A stretch of DNA of 29,091 nucleotides. Source: an uncultured Erysipelotrichaceae bacterium (GTDB taxonomy: Bacteria > Bacillota_I > Bacilli_A > Erysipelotrichales > Erysipelotrichaceae). The notes beneath the pieces are model-generated. The model ran no database searches, was not told the DNA's origin, and worked only from the letters and a program-made list of their open reading frames with translations. The position numbers were made by a program, and so were the translations under genes. This document shows, piece after piece, positions 6,681 through 13,794 of the stretch; position 1 is the first letter of the stretch; every line of letters begins with the position of its first letter. The stretch spans positions 1-29,091 of the forward strand of contig CACXEN010000226.1 in NCBI GenBank assembly GCA_902766675.1, in the 5' to 3' direction.

Positions 6681-9545
6681 ATGCAAGTAAAAGAAAAAAT
6701 ACACGGCTTTGAAATTACAAGAGTAAGAGATATAAAAGATTGTGGTGGCACACTATATGAAATGGTGCATGAAAAGACAAATGCGCAATTGTGTTACTTA
6801 AAAAGAGATGATCAAAATAAGACATTCTCAATTACATTTAAGACATTACCTAGTGATGATACAGGTGTGTTTCATATCTTAGAACATAGTGTATTAAATG
6901 GTTCAGAAAAATATCCAGTGAAAGAACCATTTGTGGAATTGTTGAAGGGGAGTATGCAAACATTTTTAAATGCATTTACATCTCCTGATAGAACAACATA
7001 TCCAGTATCTTCTCGAAATGATAAAGACTTTATGAACTTGATGTCTGTTTATATGGATGCTGTATTTTGCCCATTGATTTATAAAAATCCAAATATTTTT
7101 TATCAAGAAGGATGGCATTATGAAATAAATGACGCAAATGATGAACCAACTTTTAATGGTGTTGTGTTAAATGAAATGAAAGGTGCGTATTCATCTGTGG
7201 ATGAAACACTTGTGCGTAAATTAAACCAAGTGTTATTCCCTGACAATTGTTATAAATATGAATCTGGTGGAGAACCAAGCAGTATTACTGATTTAACATA
7301 TGAAAAATTTATTGAAACACATAAGAGGTTTTATCATCCTAGTAATGCAAGAGTCTTTTTAGATGGCAATATCGAAAATATCGATGAAGTATTAGCGTTT
7401 ATCAATGATGAATATTTTAGTAAATATGAAAAAGCAGATGAAATATTCGAAGTTGAAAAACAAGAAATCAAAGAAGCACAACATGTGGAATATGAATATG
7501 AAATTGCGCCAGAAGAAAGCCTAGATAATCGTACTCAAATCGCATTTTCAAAAATCATTTCTGATTTTGATGATGTAGAAAAGAATTTGGCATGGCATGT
7601 ACTATGTTCTATCCTCGTGGCGAATAATGAATCGAAATTTAAAAAGGCAATTTTAGAAAACCATTTAGCAGAAGATGTGGAACTAGATATCATGGATAGT
7701 TCTTTACAACCATGGGTAGTTTTAAATTTAAGAAATTCAAATTTAAATAACTATGATGAAGCACGTAAAGTTTTAAGAGATACCGCAAAGGAAATCGTAG
7801 CGGAAGGGCTAGATAAAGGGTTAATAAAAGCTGCTTTGAATCAAATGGAATTTAGATATAAAGAAAAGAAAGAGTTAGCTGGTTTAACATATATTCTTTT
7901 GGCAATGCATAGCTGGGTGTATGGTGGTGATCCTGCACTGTACTTATCAAGAGGTGAAATATATGAAACACTTCGTGAAAAAGCGGATGAAGGATATTTT
8001 GAAAAATTAGTGGAAGATTTCTTTTTGGATGAAGAACATTTAAATACTGTAATTGCAAAACCTAGCAATACACTTGCACAAGAAAGATTGCAAAAGGAAA
8101 AAGAAAAACTAGAGGCTGCGAAGAAATCTTGGGATGATGTTCAGACATATATTGATTTGAATAAAGACTTATTAGCATACCAACAAGAAGAAAATTCAAA
8201 AGAAGCTCTTGCGACACTACCTAGACTTGAACTATCAGATATTAATGAGAAACCAGAAGATTACCCATGGACTTTCGAAAGAAGAAATGGCGTAGATATT
8301 TTGACATATCCTAGTGATTCATCAGGCATTGTATATATGAATGCATATTTTTCAATTGCCGGAATTACAGTAAAGGATTTACCTAAAGTTGCTTTATATA
8401 CAGATCTATTAACGAATTTACCTACAAGTAAACATACTACAGAAGATTTGCAAAAAGAGATTCGCGCAAATTGTGGCACTTTATCATTTACTTTAGAATC
8501 ATTTTCCAATGTGAATAATGCAACTGCAACAAAACCGATGATTGTTTGTCATATTTCAGCACTAAAGAAAAATTTGGATACTGCAATATCTTTAGCGATT
8601 GAAATAATGAAAGAAACAATATTTACACGTGATAATGTATTACCACATATAAAACAAGAAGTAGAAGACTTTAGACAAGCAACAATTTCTTCAGGTCATT
8701 CCGTGGCCCTAACAAGAGTGCTTGCGCATTATAATGCGGATTCTGTATTCAAAGAATATACTGCAGGACAAAGTAGTGGTCTATATATCAAAAACTTTTT
8801 AGAAAATTATGATGAAGAAATTGACGAGTTTTTGAATCAAACAGAGATGATGAAAGAAATCATCTATGCAAAAGATAGAGTCACAATTTCTTTAAATGAA
8901 GATGCTAGTGTTGTGGATGAATTTGTTGGGCAATTAAATACAATAGAAGCGCAAAAGGCAATGGTGCATTATCCACTTCTAAAAGAAAAAAGGGAAAAGG
9001 TTGTGATTCCTGGTGGCGTATCATTTGTGGGTATGGGAGGTAACTTTACAACATTCGATGCTGGATATGAAGCCAAATTACAAGTTCTTGCCCAAGCACT
9101 AACATTTGATTATTTGTGGAATGAAGTACGTGTTAAAAATGGCGCATATGGTTGTGGATTTGTGGTAGGACTAACAGGAAATTATGGCGTATATTCTTAT
9201 AGTGATCCAAATCCTGCTAATACAATTCAAATCATAGAAAATATACATACGTATTTGAAAAACTTAGGTGAACAAGTGGATATTACGCAACTGATTATTG
9301 GTACACTTGCGGCAGCTGAACCACTTAGAACACCATCCAATATGATTCGTACTGCCGATTCACGTTATTTTAAAAATATTACTTATGAAGATAGAGTAAG
9401 AAATAGAAAAGATATTTTACATACAACATTAGAGGACTTAAAGAATTACAGTACTCTATTGGAAAAAGCATTTAATGATTGTGCATTATGTGTGGTAGGT
9501 AATAGTGAAGCTTTATCTAATATAAAAGATTTAAAAGATATTTAA
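6681..9545 (+). CDS. M16C zinc peptidase, presequence-protease/insulinase type
   Basis: This is a large (954 aa) M16C-family protease that degrades peptides inside an enclosed chamber. The inverted zinc motif HxxEH is HILEH at H65–H69. The third ligand is E165 in LNEMKGAYSS, about 97 residues after E68, as in PreP. The C-terminal half carries the RVKNGAYGCGF segment that completes the active site in this family. There is no signal peptide, so it is probably cytoplasmic. The start at 6681 follows CAGGTGAG at 6669–6676. Length agrees with PreP-like enzymes (about 970 aa). It follows the small gene and terminator at 6459–6644. Bacterial members are thought to clear short peptides; the substrate here is unknown. 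Confidence 0.92.
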   Translation: MQVKEKIHGFEITRVRDIKDCGGTLYEMVHEKTNAQLCYLKRDDQNKTFSITFKTLPSDDTGVFHILEHSVLNGSEKYPVKEPFVELLKGSMQTFLNAFTSPDRTTYPVSSRNDKDFMNLMSVYMDAVFCPLIYKNPNIFYQEGWHYEINDANDEPTFNGVVLNEMKGAYSSVDETLVRKLNQVLFPDNCYKYESGGEPSSITDLTYEKFIETHKRFYHPSNARVFLDGNIENIDEVLAFINDEYFSKYEKADEIFEVEKQEIKEAQHVEYEYEIAPEESLDNRTQIAFSKIISDFDDVEKNLAWHVLCSILVANNESKFKKAILENHLAEDVELDIMDSSLQPWVVLNLRNSNLNNYDEARKVLRDTAKEIVAEGLDKGLIKAALNQMEFRYKEKKELAGLTYILLAMHSWVYGGDPALYLSRGEIYETLREKADEGYFEKLVEDFFLDEEHLNTVIAKPSNTLAQERLQKEKEKLEAAKKSWDDVQTYIDLNKDLLAYQQEENSKEALATLPRLELSDINEKPEDYPWTFERRNGVDILTYPSDSSGIVYMNAYFSIAGITVKDLPKVALYTDLLTNLPTSKHTTEDLQKEIRANCGTLSFTLESFSNVNNATATKPMIVCHISALKKNLDTAISLAIEIMKETIFTRDNVLPHIKQEVEDFRQATISSGHSVALTRVLAHYNADSVFKEYTAGQSSGLYIKNFLENYDEEIDEFLNQTEMMKEIIYAKDRVTISLNEDASVVDEFVGQLNTIEAQKAMVHYPLLKEKREKVVIPGGVSFVGMGGNFTTFDAGYEAKLQVLAQALTFDYLWNEVRVKNGAYGCGFVVGLTGNYGVYSYSDPNPANTIQIIENIHTYLKNLGEQVDITQLIIGTLAAAEPLRTPSNMIRTADSRYFKNITYEDRVRNRKDILHTTLEDLKNYSTLLEKAFNDCALCVVGNSEALSNIKDLKDI

Positions 9546-9564
9546 AATTTTGTAAACATATCAT

Positions 9565-9592
9565 TTGACAGGAATAATCTTTTTGGTAAACT
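9565..9592 (+). promoter_or_regulatory. Promoter of the structured RNA
   Basis: A perfect TTGACA (9565–9570) is followed after 16 bp by TAAACT (9587–9592, four of six; TGG precedes it as an extended -10). The predicted start, about 9599, coincides with the base of the 5' hairpin. No open reading frame with a ribosome binding site begins nearby. Confidence 0.65.
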
Positions 9593-9598
9593 ATAGTT

Positions 9599-9781
9599 AG
9601 ACGTGGCTAACTGTTAATATCCATCACACACCGAACAGTAGCTATGTAGCTGAAATTATGAATCCTTATGGGCAAAGGAAAACATAAAGTCAGGCAATCT
9701 AAGCGCAAGCTTGTGTCCTCCTCAATTTCACTAGTTAGCGCAACAAAGAGTGCAACAAGAAACGTTGTAACTCTTTTTTTT
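9599..9781 (+). ncRNA. Structured RNA of about 180 nt, family not recognised
   Basis: The RNA has its own promoter (9565–9592) and terminator (9745–9781). A 5' hairpin pairs 9601–9615 with 9634–9647: 14 pairs including two G·U, with A9609 bulged and an 18-nt C/A-rich loop containing CACACACC. A second hairpin pairs 9665–9670 with 9683–9689. A third is AAGC-GCAA-GCTT (9701–9712), with a GNRA tetraloop. An alternative long-range helix, GCTAACT (9606–9612) with AGTTAGC (9733–9739), competes with the first. CCTCCTC at 9717–9723 is unpaired in these models. I compared it from memory with 6S, SRP, tmRNA, RNase P and common riboswitches and saw no match. It could be an sRNA or a leader of the following lipoprotein gene. 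Confidence 0.6.
9745..9781 (+). terminator. Rho-independent terminator of the structured RNA
   Basis: AAAGAGT pairs with ACTCTTT and CAAC with GTTG, with one unpaired base on one side and two on the other, around the loop AAGAAAC. A run of eight or more T residues follows (9773–9781). The stem is strong enough to end the transcript before the lipoprotein gene. Confidence 0.82.
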
Positions 9782-9808
9782 ATATGGTATTTTACTTATA
9801 TGATGGTA

Positions 9809-10561
9809 ATGAAAAAAATAAAAAGAATAGGGGTTATGTTTTTTGCGACACTTTTATTTGTTGGATGTGGAGCAGAAAAGCATATTATATCGAATACACC
9901 GGAATATTATTACTTGCCAGAGTTGTCAATGATGAATGCGAAAAAGACAAAGCAGATATCAACGCTATTTGTCGCAAGTGATGAATCTGATTATGAAACG
10001 GTAGAAGAATTAAAAAATAGTGTACAAGCAAATGCGGATAGATCAGTCATTGAATGTGATTTTAAAAATAGAGCATGTGAAGAATATACATTAGATGCAT
10101 CTGATAATAAGACGGGTAGTGTACCTTATACATATCGTTTTGATCAAAATGAAAAATATATTATTTCAAAAGTTGGCGATAATATATTTAGAGAATTTAT
10201 ATTTGGAAATGGAAAACTTGCAAGTATCAATGATTATGTAGGTGTTGAAAAAACAGCTGACTCTGTAGCATTTGCGAAAAGATCTTTCCACTATGCATCA
10301 AATGGAACGTGTATTAGCAATATTGTAGATACTATCGATAACACAGGAACACCGATTCAATATCGCTACAATTTCCAATATACCGATACGGGAGACTTAT
10401 CTAGAATCAATACAATTGGATTTGATGCAGAAGGAAAAGAGATTATCGTAGGACACATTGACTTCACATTTGAAAATGGATTGATGACTACCGCAACCTA
10501 TTATGCGACAGTAGGAGAAGAAGAAAGAATTGTGTCACACCACGAATATACATACGAATAG
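9809..10561 (+). CDS. Lipoprotein, function unknown
   Basis: Starting at ATG 9809 the product is 250 aa with a typical lipoprotein signal: MKKIKR, a hydrophobic stretch and a lipobox ending at Cys20 (LLFVGCG). ATG at 9800 or 9803 would add only a few residues and cannot be excluded; the ribosome binding site is weak (GATGG at about 9802). A much earlier in-frame ATG at 9668 lies inside the RNA gene and is rejected. The mature part has repeated short Tyr/Phe-rich segments such as PYTYRFDQNEKY, YRYNFQYTDTGDL and DFTFENGLM, which resemble YD-type or MORN-like beta repeats. It should be anchored outside the cell membrane. The gene stands alone between two terminators. Confidence 0.72.
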   Translation: MKKIKRIGVMFFATLLFVGCGAEKHIISNTPEYYYLPELSMMNAKKTKQISTLFVASDESDYETVEELKNSVQANADRSVIECDFKNRACEEYTLDASDNKTGSVPYTYRFDQNEKYIISKVGDNIFREFIFGNGKLASINDYVGVEKTADSVAFAKRSFHYASNGTCISNIVDTIDNTGTPIQYRYNFQYTDTGDLSRINTIGFDAEGKEIIVGHIDFTFENGLMTTATYYATVGEEERIVSHHEYTYE

Positions 10562-10586
10562 AAATCGACATGATTTCTATTTTTTT
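10558..10586 (+). terminator. Terminator after the lipoprotein gene
   Basis: ATAGAAATC (10558–10566) pairs with GATTTCTAT (10572–10580) around a 5-base loop, followed by T residues to 10586. The stem includes the stop codon of the lipoprotein gene. Confidence 0.85.
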
Positions 10587-10593
10587 ATATAAT
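10565..10593 (+). promoter_or_regulatory. Promoter of the thiT riboswitch transcript
   Basis: TCGACA (10565–10570, five of six) and a perfect TATAAT (10588–10593) are 17 bp apart. Transcription would begin near 10600, two bases before the aptamer P1 stem. The -35 box lies in the loop of the preceding terminator hairpin. Confidence 0.75.
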
Positions 10594-10601
10594 ACTTTTG
10601 T

Positions 10602-10705
10602 GAACAGGGGTGCAAACGCTGAGAAATACCCTTATCACCTGATCTAGTTAATACTAGCGTAGGGAGTTCTTATGTTCCTTACGCCTTCAAGTGGAGGTGT
10701 TTTTT
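10602..10705 (+). promoter_or_regulatory. TPP riboswitch with antiterminator/terminator switch
   Basis: The conserved THI-box core is present: AGGGGTGC (10606–10613), GCTGAGAAATACCCTT, ACCTGATCTAGTTAATACTA and GCGTAGGGA. P1 is GAAC (10602–10605) with GTTC (10666–10669). The expression platform can be read directly. GCGTAGGGA (10657–10665), part of the aptamer, can pair over 9 bp with TCCTTACGC (10676–10684) as an antiterminator. When TPP stabilises the aptamer, ACGC is released and the terminator at 10681–10705 forms. That hairpin also contains the GGAGGTG ribosome binding site. TPP should therefore switch thiT off. Aptamer identity is certain; the switch is an inference from pairing. Confidence 0.96.
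10681..10705 (+). terminator. Riboswitch-controlled terminator covering the thiT SD
   Basis: ACGCCTTC (10681–10688) pairs with GGAGGTGT (10693–10700), with two G·U pairs, followed by T residues to 10705 directly before the ATG at 10706. The 3' arm is the Shine–Dalgarno sequence of thiT. Confidence 0.8.
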
Positions 10706-11407
10706 ATGAAAAGTAACAAGATTCAGAACATGGCATATATAGCTTTATATATTGCGCTATATATTGTCCTAAAATTTGTGGGGAATTTTATTCCTTTCCT
10801 CAATATGCCAAATGGTGGTTCTATCCAAATTGAATTAATTGCATTATTTATTGCGTCTTATCATTTGGGTTGGAAACAAGGTGCCTTTATTGGTGTATTA
10901 GCAAGAATGATTGCGATTGTATTAGGTATGCAAATGTATTATGTACATCCTATACAAATCTTATTAGATTATGTTCTACCATTAATGGCATGTGGAGTAG
11001 CTTCCCTATTTTGGCCATTTAAAGAAAGTAATAAAATATTCAAATATTTATTTGGGATTGGTCTTGGTCTAGCGACATATTTCGGTTTATATTTAGCAGT
11101 TGGAGAAAATACAAAAATCATCGGTATTATTTTAGGAGTCATAGTATGTGCTACAGCGATTGTATTCCTAAAAGAAAAAGAGAGTTTTGGAGTTGTTGTG
11201 GCGATGATTATTAGTTATATATGTACAGTACTATCTGGTGTATATTTTTGGGCAGATGGTGTTGCGGCAGGTAGTGCACCAGCTTGGATATTCTCCTTGC
11301 AATATAATTTAGGATATACATTAGTCACAATGATAGTTTGTGCAATCGCTACGCCAACGATTACGCATGCACTAAAAAAGGCCGGTGTGAAATTTGAGAT
11401 TGAATAA
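10706..11407 (+). CDS. thiT: Thiamine transporter substrate-binding subunit ThiT
   Basis: ThiT is the S-component of an energy-coupling factor (ECF) transporter and binds thiamine in the membrane; the shared EcfAA'T module is not in this window. The family pattern is visible: FLNMPNGGSIQIELI in the N-terminal third, HPIQILLDYVLP in the middle, and near the C-terminus GVYFWADG, PAWIFSLQYNLGYTLV. Five to six hydrophobic segments are present. Length is 233 aa, longer than the roughly 190-aa Bacillus protein because of an extra hydrophobic segment around residues 100–150. The start is ATG 10706, after GGAGGTG; an in-frame GTG at 10691 lies in the terminator hairpin and is rejected. The TPP riboswitch upstream confirms the role. 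Confidence 0.92.
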   Translation: MKSNKIQNMAYIALYIALYIVLKFVGNFIPFLNMPNGGSIQIELIALFIASYHLGWKQGAFIGVLARMIAIVLGMQMYYVHPIQILLDYVLPLMACGVASLFWPFKESNKIFKYLFGIGLGLATYFGLYLAVGENTKIIGIILGVIVCATAIVFLKEKESFGVVVAMIISYICTVLSGVYFWADGVAAGSAPAWIFSLQYNLGYTLVTMIVCAIATPTITHALKKAGVKFEIE

Positions 11408-11408
11408 G

Positions 11409-11437
11409 AAAAGTTCTCTTATATAAGAGAACTTTTT
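11409..11437. terminator. Bidirectional terminator between thiT and the DegV gene
   Basis: AAGTTCTCTTAT (11411–11422) and its perfect complement form a 12-bp arm palindrome to 11434, flanked by A residues on the left and T residues on the right. It can therefore end both the thiT transcript and the convergent − strand gene, whose stop codon is at 11436–11438. Confidence 0.88.
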
Positions 11438-12275
11438 ATTCTATTGCTAAATCATCAAAGCCGATAATCATACCACCGCGCTCAGCATAGTAACTATTAA
11501 GTCCACCAAGCTTTTCAATTTCAACTTTTGCGGTAGGTAGTTTTTCTAAAACCATCGTTTTTAATTTCTCGGCAGCTTTTACATTAAGTGCATGGCCGAT
11601 ATACATCTTTCCACCTTGATATCCTAGTTTGAATATTTCGTTTAAAAGATATGCGATAGTTTTCTTTTCACCACGTGCAACGCCTAAGCGTGTGAATTTT
11701 CCATCATCGCTTGCTTTACCAATAAAGCGAACACTTAAGAAACCAGCTAATTTCGCAAGAGCCATTGGGATACGACCATTTTTCGCTAAGTTTTGAAGTG
11801 ACTCTAAAGAGAATAATAAATGCGTATGTTTTTGATAAGCTAGAATATTTTCTTTGATTTCTTCAAAAGATAACCCTTGTTGGATAAGAGACACAAGTTT
11901 ATCAACAATCAGATGCATACCAGCGCCTGTCATCAATGAGTCGATCACATAAACTTTTGCGCCAGGGTTTTCTTCCATATATTCATTCGCCGCAATCATA
12001 CATGAATTGTATGATCCGGATAATTGAGAAGTGATAGTGAGTGCGAATATCTCATTTGCGCCTGAAAAAGCTTCTTTCCACTCGAATACATTTGGACAAG
12101 AAGAGCTATTTACAGCACTATTTTCCATATGTTCAATCATTTTTTCTGTATCCAAGTTCTCATCATCAGCATATTCGTGATCATCGACACGTATTTTTAA
12201 TGGTACAGTACAATAATCTACTTGGTTTATCTTAAAAATATTTGAACATGAATCTGACACTATTCGACAAGTCAT
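11436..12275 (-). CDS. DegV-family fatty-acid-binding protein
   Basis: DegV proteins (FakB-type) hold a fatty acid and, in known systems, present it to the kinase FakA for phosphorylation. The 279-aa product starts CRIVSDSCSN, the DegV N-terminal strand with the SDS motif. It has ITSQLSGSYNSCMIAA (the lipid/carboxylate-binding TSxLSGTY-type motif), and a C-terminal EKLGGLNSYYAERGGMIIGF corresponding to the family's GxxxxxHxGPG region. At that last position the usual HxGP is replaced by YAERGG, a noticeable difference. A GGGAGA ribosome binding site precedes the start on the − strand (about 12280–12285). It is convergent with thiT and the only − strand gene. No fakA homologue is in the window. 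Confidence 0.88.
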   Translation of the reverse strand: MTCRIVSDSCSNIFKINQVDYCTVPLKIRVDDHEYADDENLDTEKMIEHMENSAVNSSSCPNVFEWKEAFSGANEIFALTITSQLSGSYNSCMIAANEYMEENPGAKVYVIDSLMTGAGMHLIVDKLVSLIQQGLSFEEIKENILAYQKHTHLLFSLESLQNLAKNGRIPMALAKLAGFLSVRFIGKASDDGKFTRLGVARGEKKTIAYLLNEIFKLGYQGGKMYIGHALNVKAAEKLKTMVLEKLPTAKVEIEKLGGLNSYYAERGGMIIGFDDLAIE

Positions 12276-12336
12276 ACTATAATCTCCCGTTTACTATTAA
12301 TAATCATACTACTTAAATTGAAAAAAAAGAAAAAAA

Positions 12337-12380
12337 TTGAAAAATAGCGCAAAAAATATGGTTTTTTTATGCATTTTCAA
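12337..12380. repeat. Imperfect A/T-rich inverted repeat
   Basis: TTGAAAA (12337–12343) is complementary to TTTTCAA (12374–12380), with inner A6/T6 arms and a GC pair between them. It lies between the divergent DegV and surface-protein genes. No T run follows it, so it is not a typical terminator. It may be a regulator site or just a consequence of A/T richness. Confidence 0.35.
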
Positions 12381-12436
12381 GTGATTTTCTAAAATCTCTA
12401 GTTTTTATATAAAAGCAAGATAAAATATATTTGTAT

Positions 12437-12449
12437 AAGACCGGGTCTT
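12437..12449. promoter_or_regulatory. Small palindrome upstream of the surface-protein gene
   Basis: AAGACC (12437–12442), one central G and GGTCTT (12444–12449) form a perfect inverted repeat 25 bp before the ATG. The loop is too short for a good RNA hairpin, so a protein-binding operator is more likely. It is a GC island in very A/T-rich DNA. No known regulator is recognised. Confidence 0.35.
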
Positions 12450-12473
12450 TCGTATGCAGAGAAATGGTATGTT

Positions 12474-13712
12474 ATGAAAAAGATTAGTAGATTAATGACA
12501 TTGATGATTTCAATTCTGCTAATTCTGCCATTATTCACAGTTACTATAAAGGCAGAAGAAGGGAAGTTCACGTTTGATGGCCAAATCGTTTGGATCAACG
12601 ACAAAGAAGAATACAGACCTTCAGAAGTAGCGATTGATATCTACAGAAATGACGAATACCTACAACAATATGTCACAAACGCTGAGCTAGATTGGACATA
12701 TCATTTTGAAGATACAATGCCAGAAGATTCAAGCGATATACAATATAAATTTGTTTTAACAACAAATGGAAAATATGATATTTCCATTGATAATCATAAT
12801 TTTGTATTAACAAGACGACCAGAGAAAATTACACTCCATATGTTAGATATGGGTGCAGAAAGCTTTGTTGGTGCAAATGCATATATCACAAATGAATTAG
12901 GTGAAGTGGTATATGATTTTGTGAGCGATGAAGGTGAAGGAATCCAAATGGAATTATTACCTGGAGCATATGAATTCCATTTAAGAGAAGTTCCAGAGGG
13001 ATTTATACCTGTAAATGATTTTGGATTCGTAGTAAATGGTGATGGCCAAGTAGAAGTGCAAGACGCAAATGGAAATGTGACTGCGATAGAAGGTAACTAC
13101 CTAGGTATTGTGGTAAAACCAGTAATTGCTGATGAGCCTGAACCAGAACCAGAGCCAACACCTGAACCAACTCCAGAACCTACACCTGATCCAGAACCAG
13201 AGCCAACTCCTACACCTACACCAAAACCTAGCGATACAACAAAGCCAAGTCGTGATGATGTTGTAACACCATATTGCAAAGACACAGATGAGCAAGTAGC
13301 TGCACAAACTCCTACTGTAAATACACAAGAAACAACACCAGCGCCATATGTACAACCTACTGTAGATATGGCACCAGCAATTCTTTCAACAAACCAAACA
13401 AATGGGGAAGCTGCTAGAGACTTAATTCGTAGCAGTGAAACGAAAGAAAGTGAAGGAACTGGCAATAAAAAAGAAGTTGAAGAAAAGAAAGAAGAAAGAG
13501 AAGTCACACCTGAAACATATGATGTCGCTGAAGGGGCAGTAGATAGTGATGTCAACACAAATGAATTATTAGGGGAAGGCGGACTAGGTTCTGCAGATCT
13601 CAATAAAGTTGATATGATTATCGTGATACCTATGGCTTTGGGTATGTTAGCGATATTGGTATATGGTGTGGTAGTATTACTACAATTAAGAAAAAATCCA
13701 TTTGAAATGTAG
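12474..13712 (+). CDS. Secreted Cna-B-like surface protein with C-terminal membrane anchor
   Basis: The 412-aa product has a Sec signal peptide (about residues 1–27, cleavage after TIKA). Two beta-rich domains follow. The first, about 30–113, resembles Cna protein B-type repeats (GQIVWINDKEEYRP and WTYHFEDTMPE). The second, about 116–205, resembles SpaA-type prealbumin domains (GANAYITNELGEV and LLPGAYEFHLREVPEG). Then come a Pro/Glu/Thr stalk at about 219–250, a charged low-complexity region and a membrane helix at about 379–404 with the tail RKNPFEM. There is no LPXTG before the helix, so the anchor is the helix itself rather than sortase. It should extend from the membrane through the wall. 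The ligand is unknown. It is a single-gene unit ended by the terminator at 13734. Confidence 0.8.
   Translation: MKKISRLMTLMISILLILPLFTVTIKAEEGKFTFDGQIVWINDKEEYRPSEVAIDIYRNDEYLQQYVTNAELDWTYHFEDTMPEDSSDIQYKFVLTTNGKYDISIDNHNFVLTRRPEKITLHMLDMGAESFVGANAYITNELGEVVYDFVSDEGEGIQMELLPGAYEFHLREVPEGFIPVNDFGFVVNGDGQVEVQDANGNVTAIEGNYLGIVVKPVIADEPEPEPEPTPEPTPEPTPDPEPEPTPTPTPKPSDTTKPSRDDVVTPYCKDTDEQVAAQTPTVNTQETTPAPYVQPTVDMAPAILSTNQTNGEAARDLIRSSETKESEGTGNKKEVEEKKEEREVTPETYDVAEGAVDSDVNTNELLGEGGLGSADLNKVDMIIVIPMALGMLAILVYGVVVLLQLRKNPFEM
13128..13232 (+). repeat. Degenerate short repeat encoding a Pro/Glu/Thr stalk
   Basis: Imperfect repeats of about 6–12 bp (CCAGAACC, CCAACTCC, CCTACACC and variants) encode EPEPEP and TPEPTP runs. 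Such tracts can change copy number by slippage in whole codons, altering stalk length. Confidence 0.7.
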
Positions 13713-13733
13713 GATTTAAAATAATACAGATAG

Positions 13734-13761
13734 ATACCTCTCATATTTGGGAGGTATTTTT
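13734..13761 (+). terminator. Rho-independent terminator after the surface-protein gene
   Basis: ATACCTC (13734–13740) pairs with GAGGTAT (13751–13757), extended by a T·G and a C–G pair, followed by five T residues (13757–13761). Confidence 0.85.
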
Positions 13762-13764
13762 GTA

Positions 13765-13773
13765 TGGTATAAT
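13765..13773 (+). promoter_or_regulatory. Extended -10 promoter of mutS
   Basis: TGGTATAAT (13765–13773 counting the preceding T) is an extended -10 element 22 bp before the mutS start. No clear -35 box is visible; that region falls inside the preceding terminator hairpin. Confidence 0.65.
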
Positions 13774-13794
13774 AACAAGGCTTTAAGAGGGTAT

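Noticed and set aside
9599..9781. 6S RNA
   Set aside because: Length and location would fit, but the 5' end forms a strong local hairpin instead of closing with the 3' end, and no 6S sequence features are recognised.
9599..9781. A ligand-binding riboswitch of a known class for the following lipoprotein gene
   Set aside because: No consensus core of a known class is recognised, and the terminator ends the RNA just before the gene without a clear antiterminator. A novel class remains possible.
9668..9808. In-frame upstream start that would add 47 residues to the lipoprotein at 9809
   Set aside because: The added part lies inside the RNA gene and its terminator, has no ribosome binding site and would bury the lipoprotein signal peptide.
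10691..10705. GTG start for thiT
   Set aside because: It is the SD/terminator arm of the riboswitch; ATG 10706 follows GGAGGTG at good spacing.
13747..13794. Upstream start for mutS adding 16 residues
   Set aside because: It falls in the preceding terminator and the mutS promoter; the ATG at 13795 has a proper SD and gives the normal MutS N-terminus.
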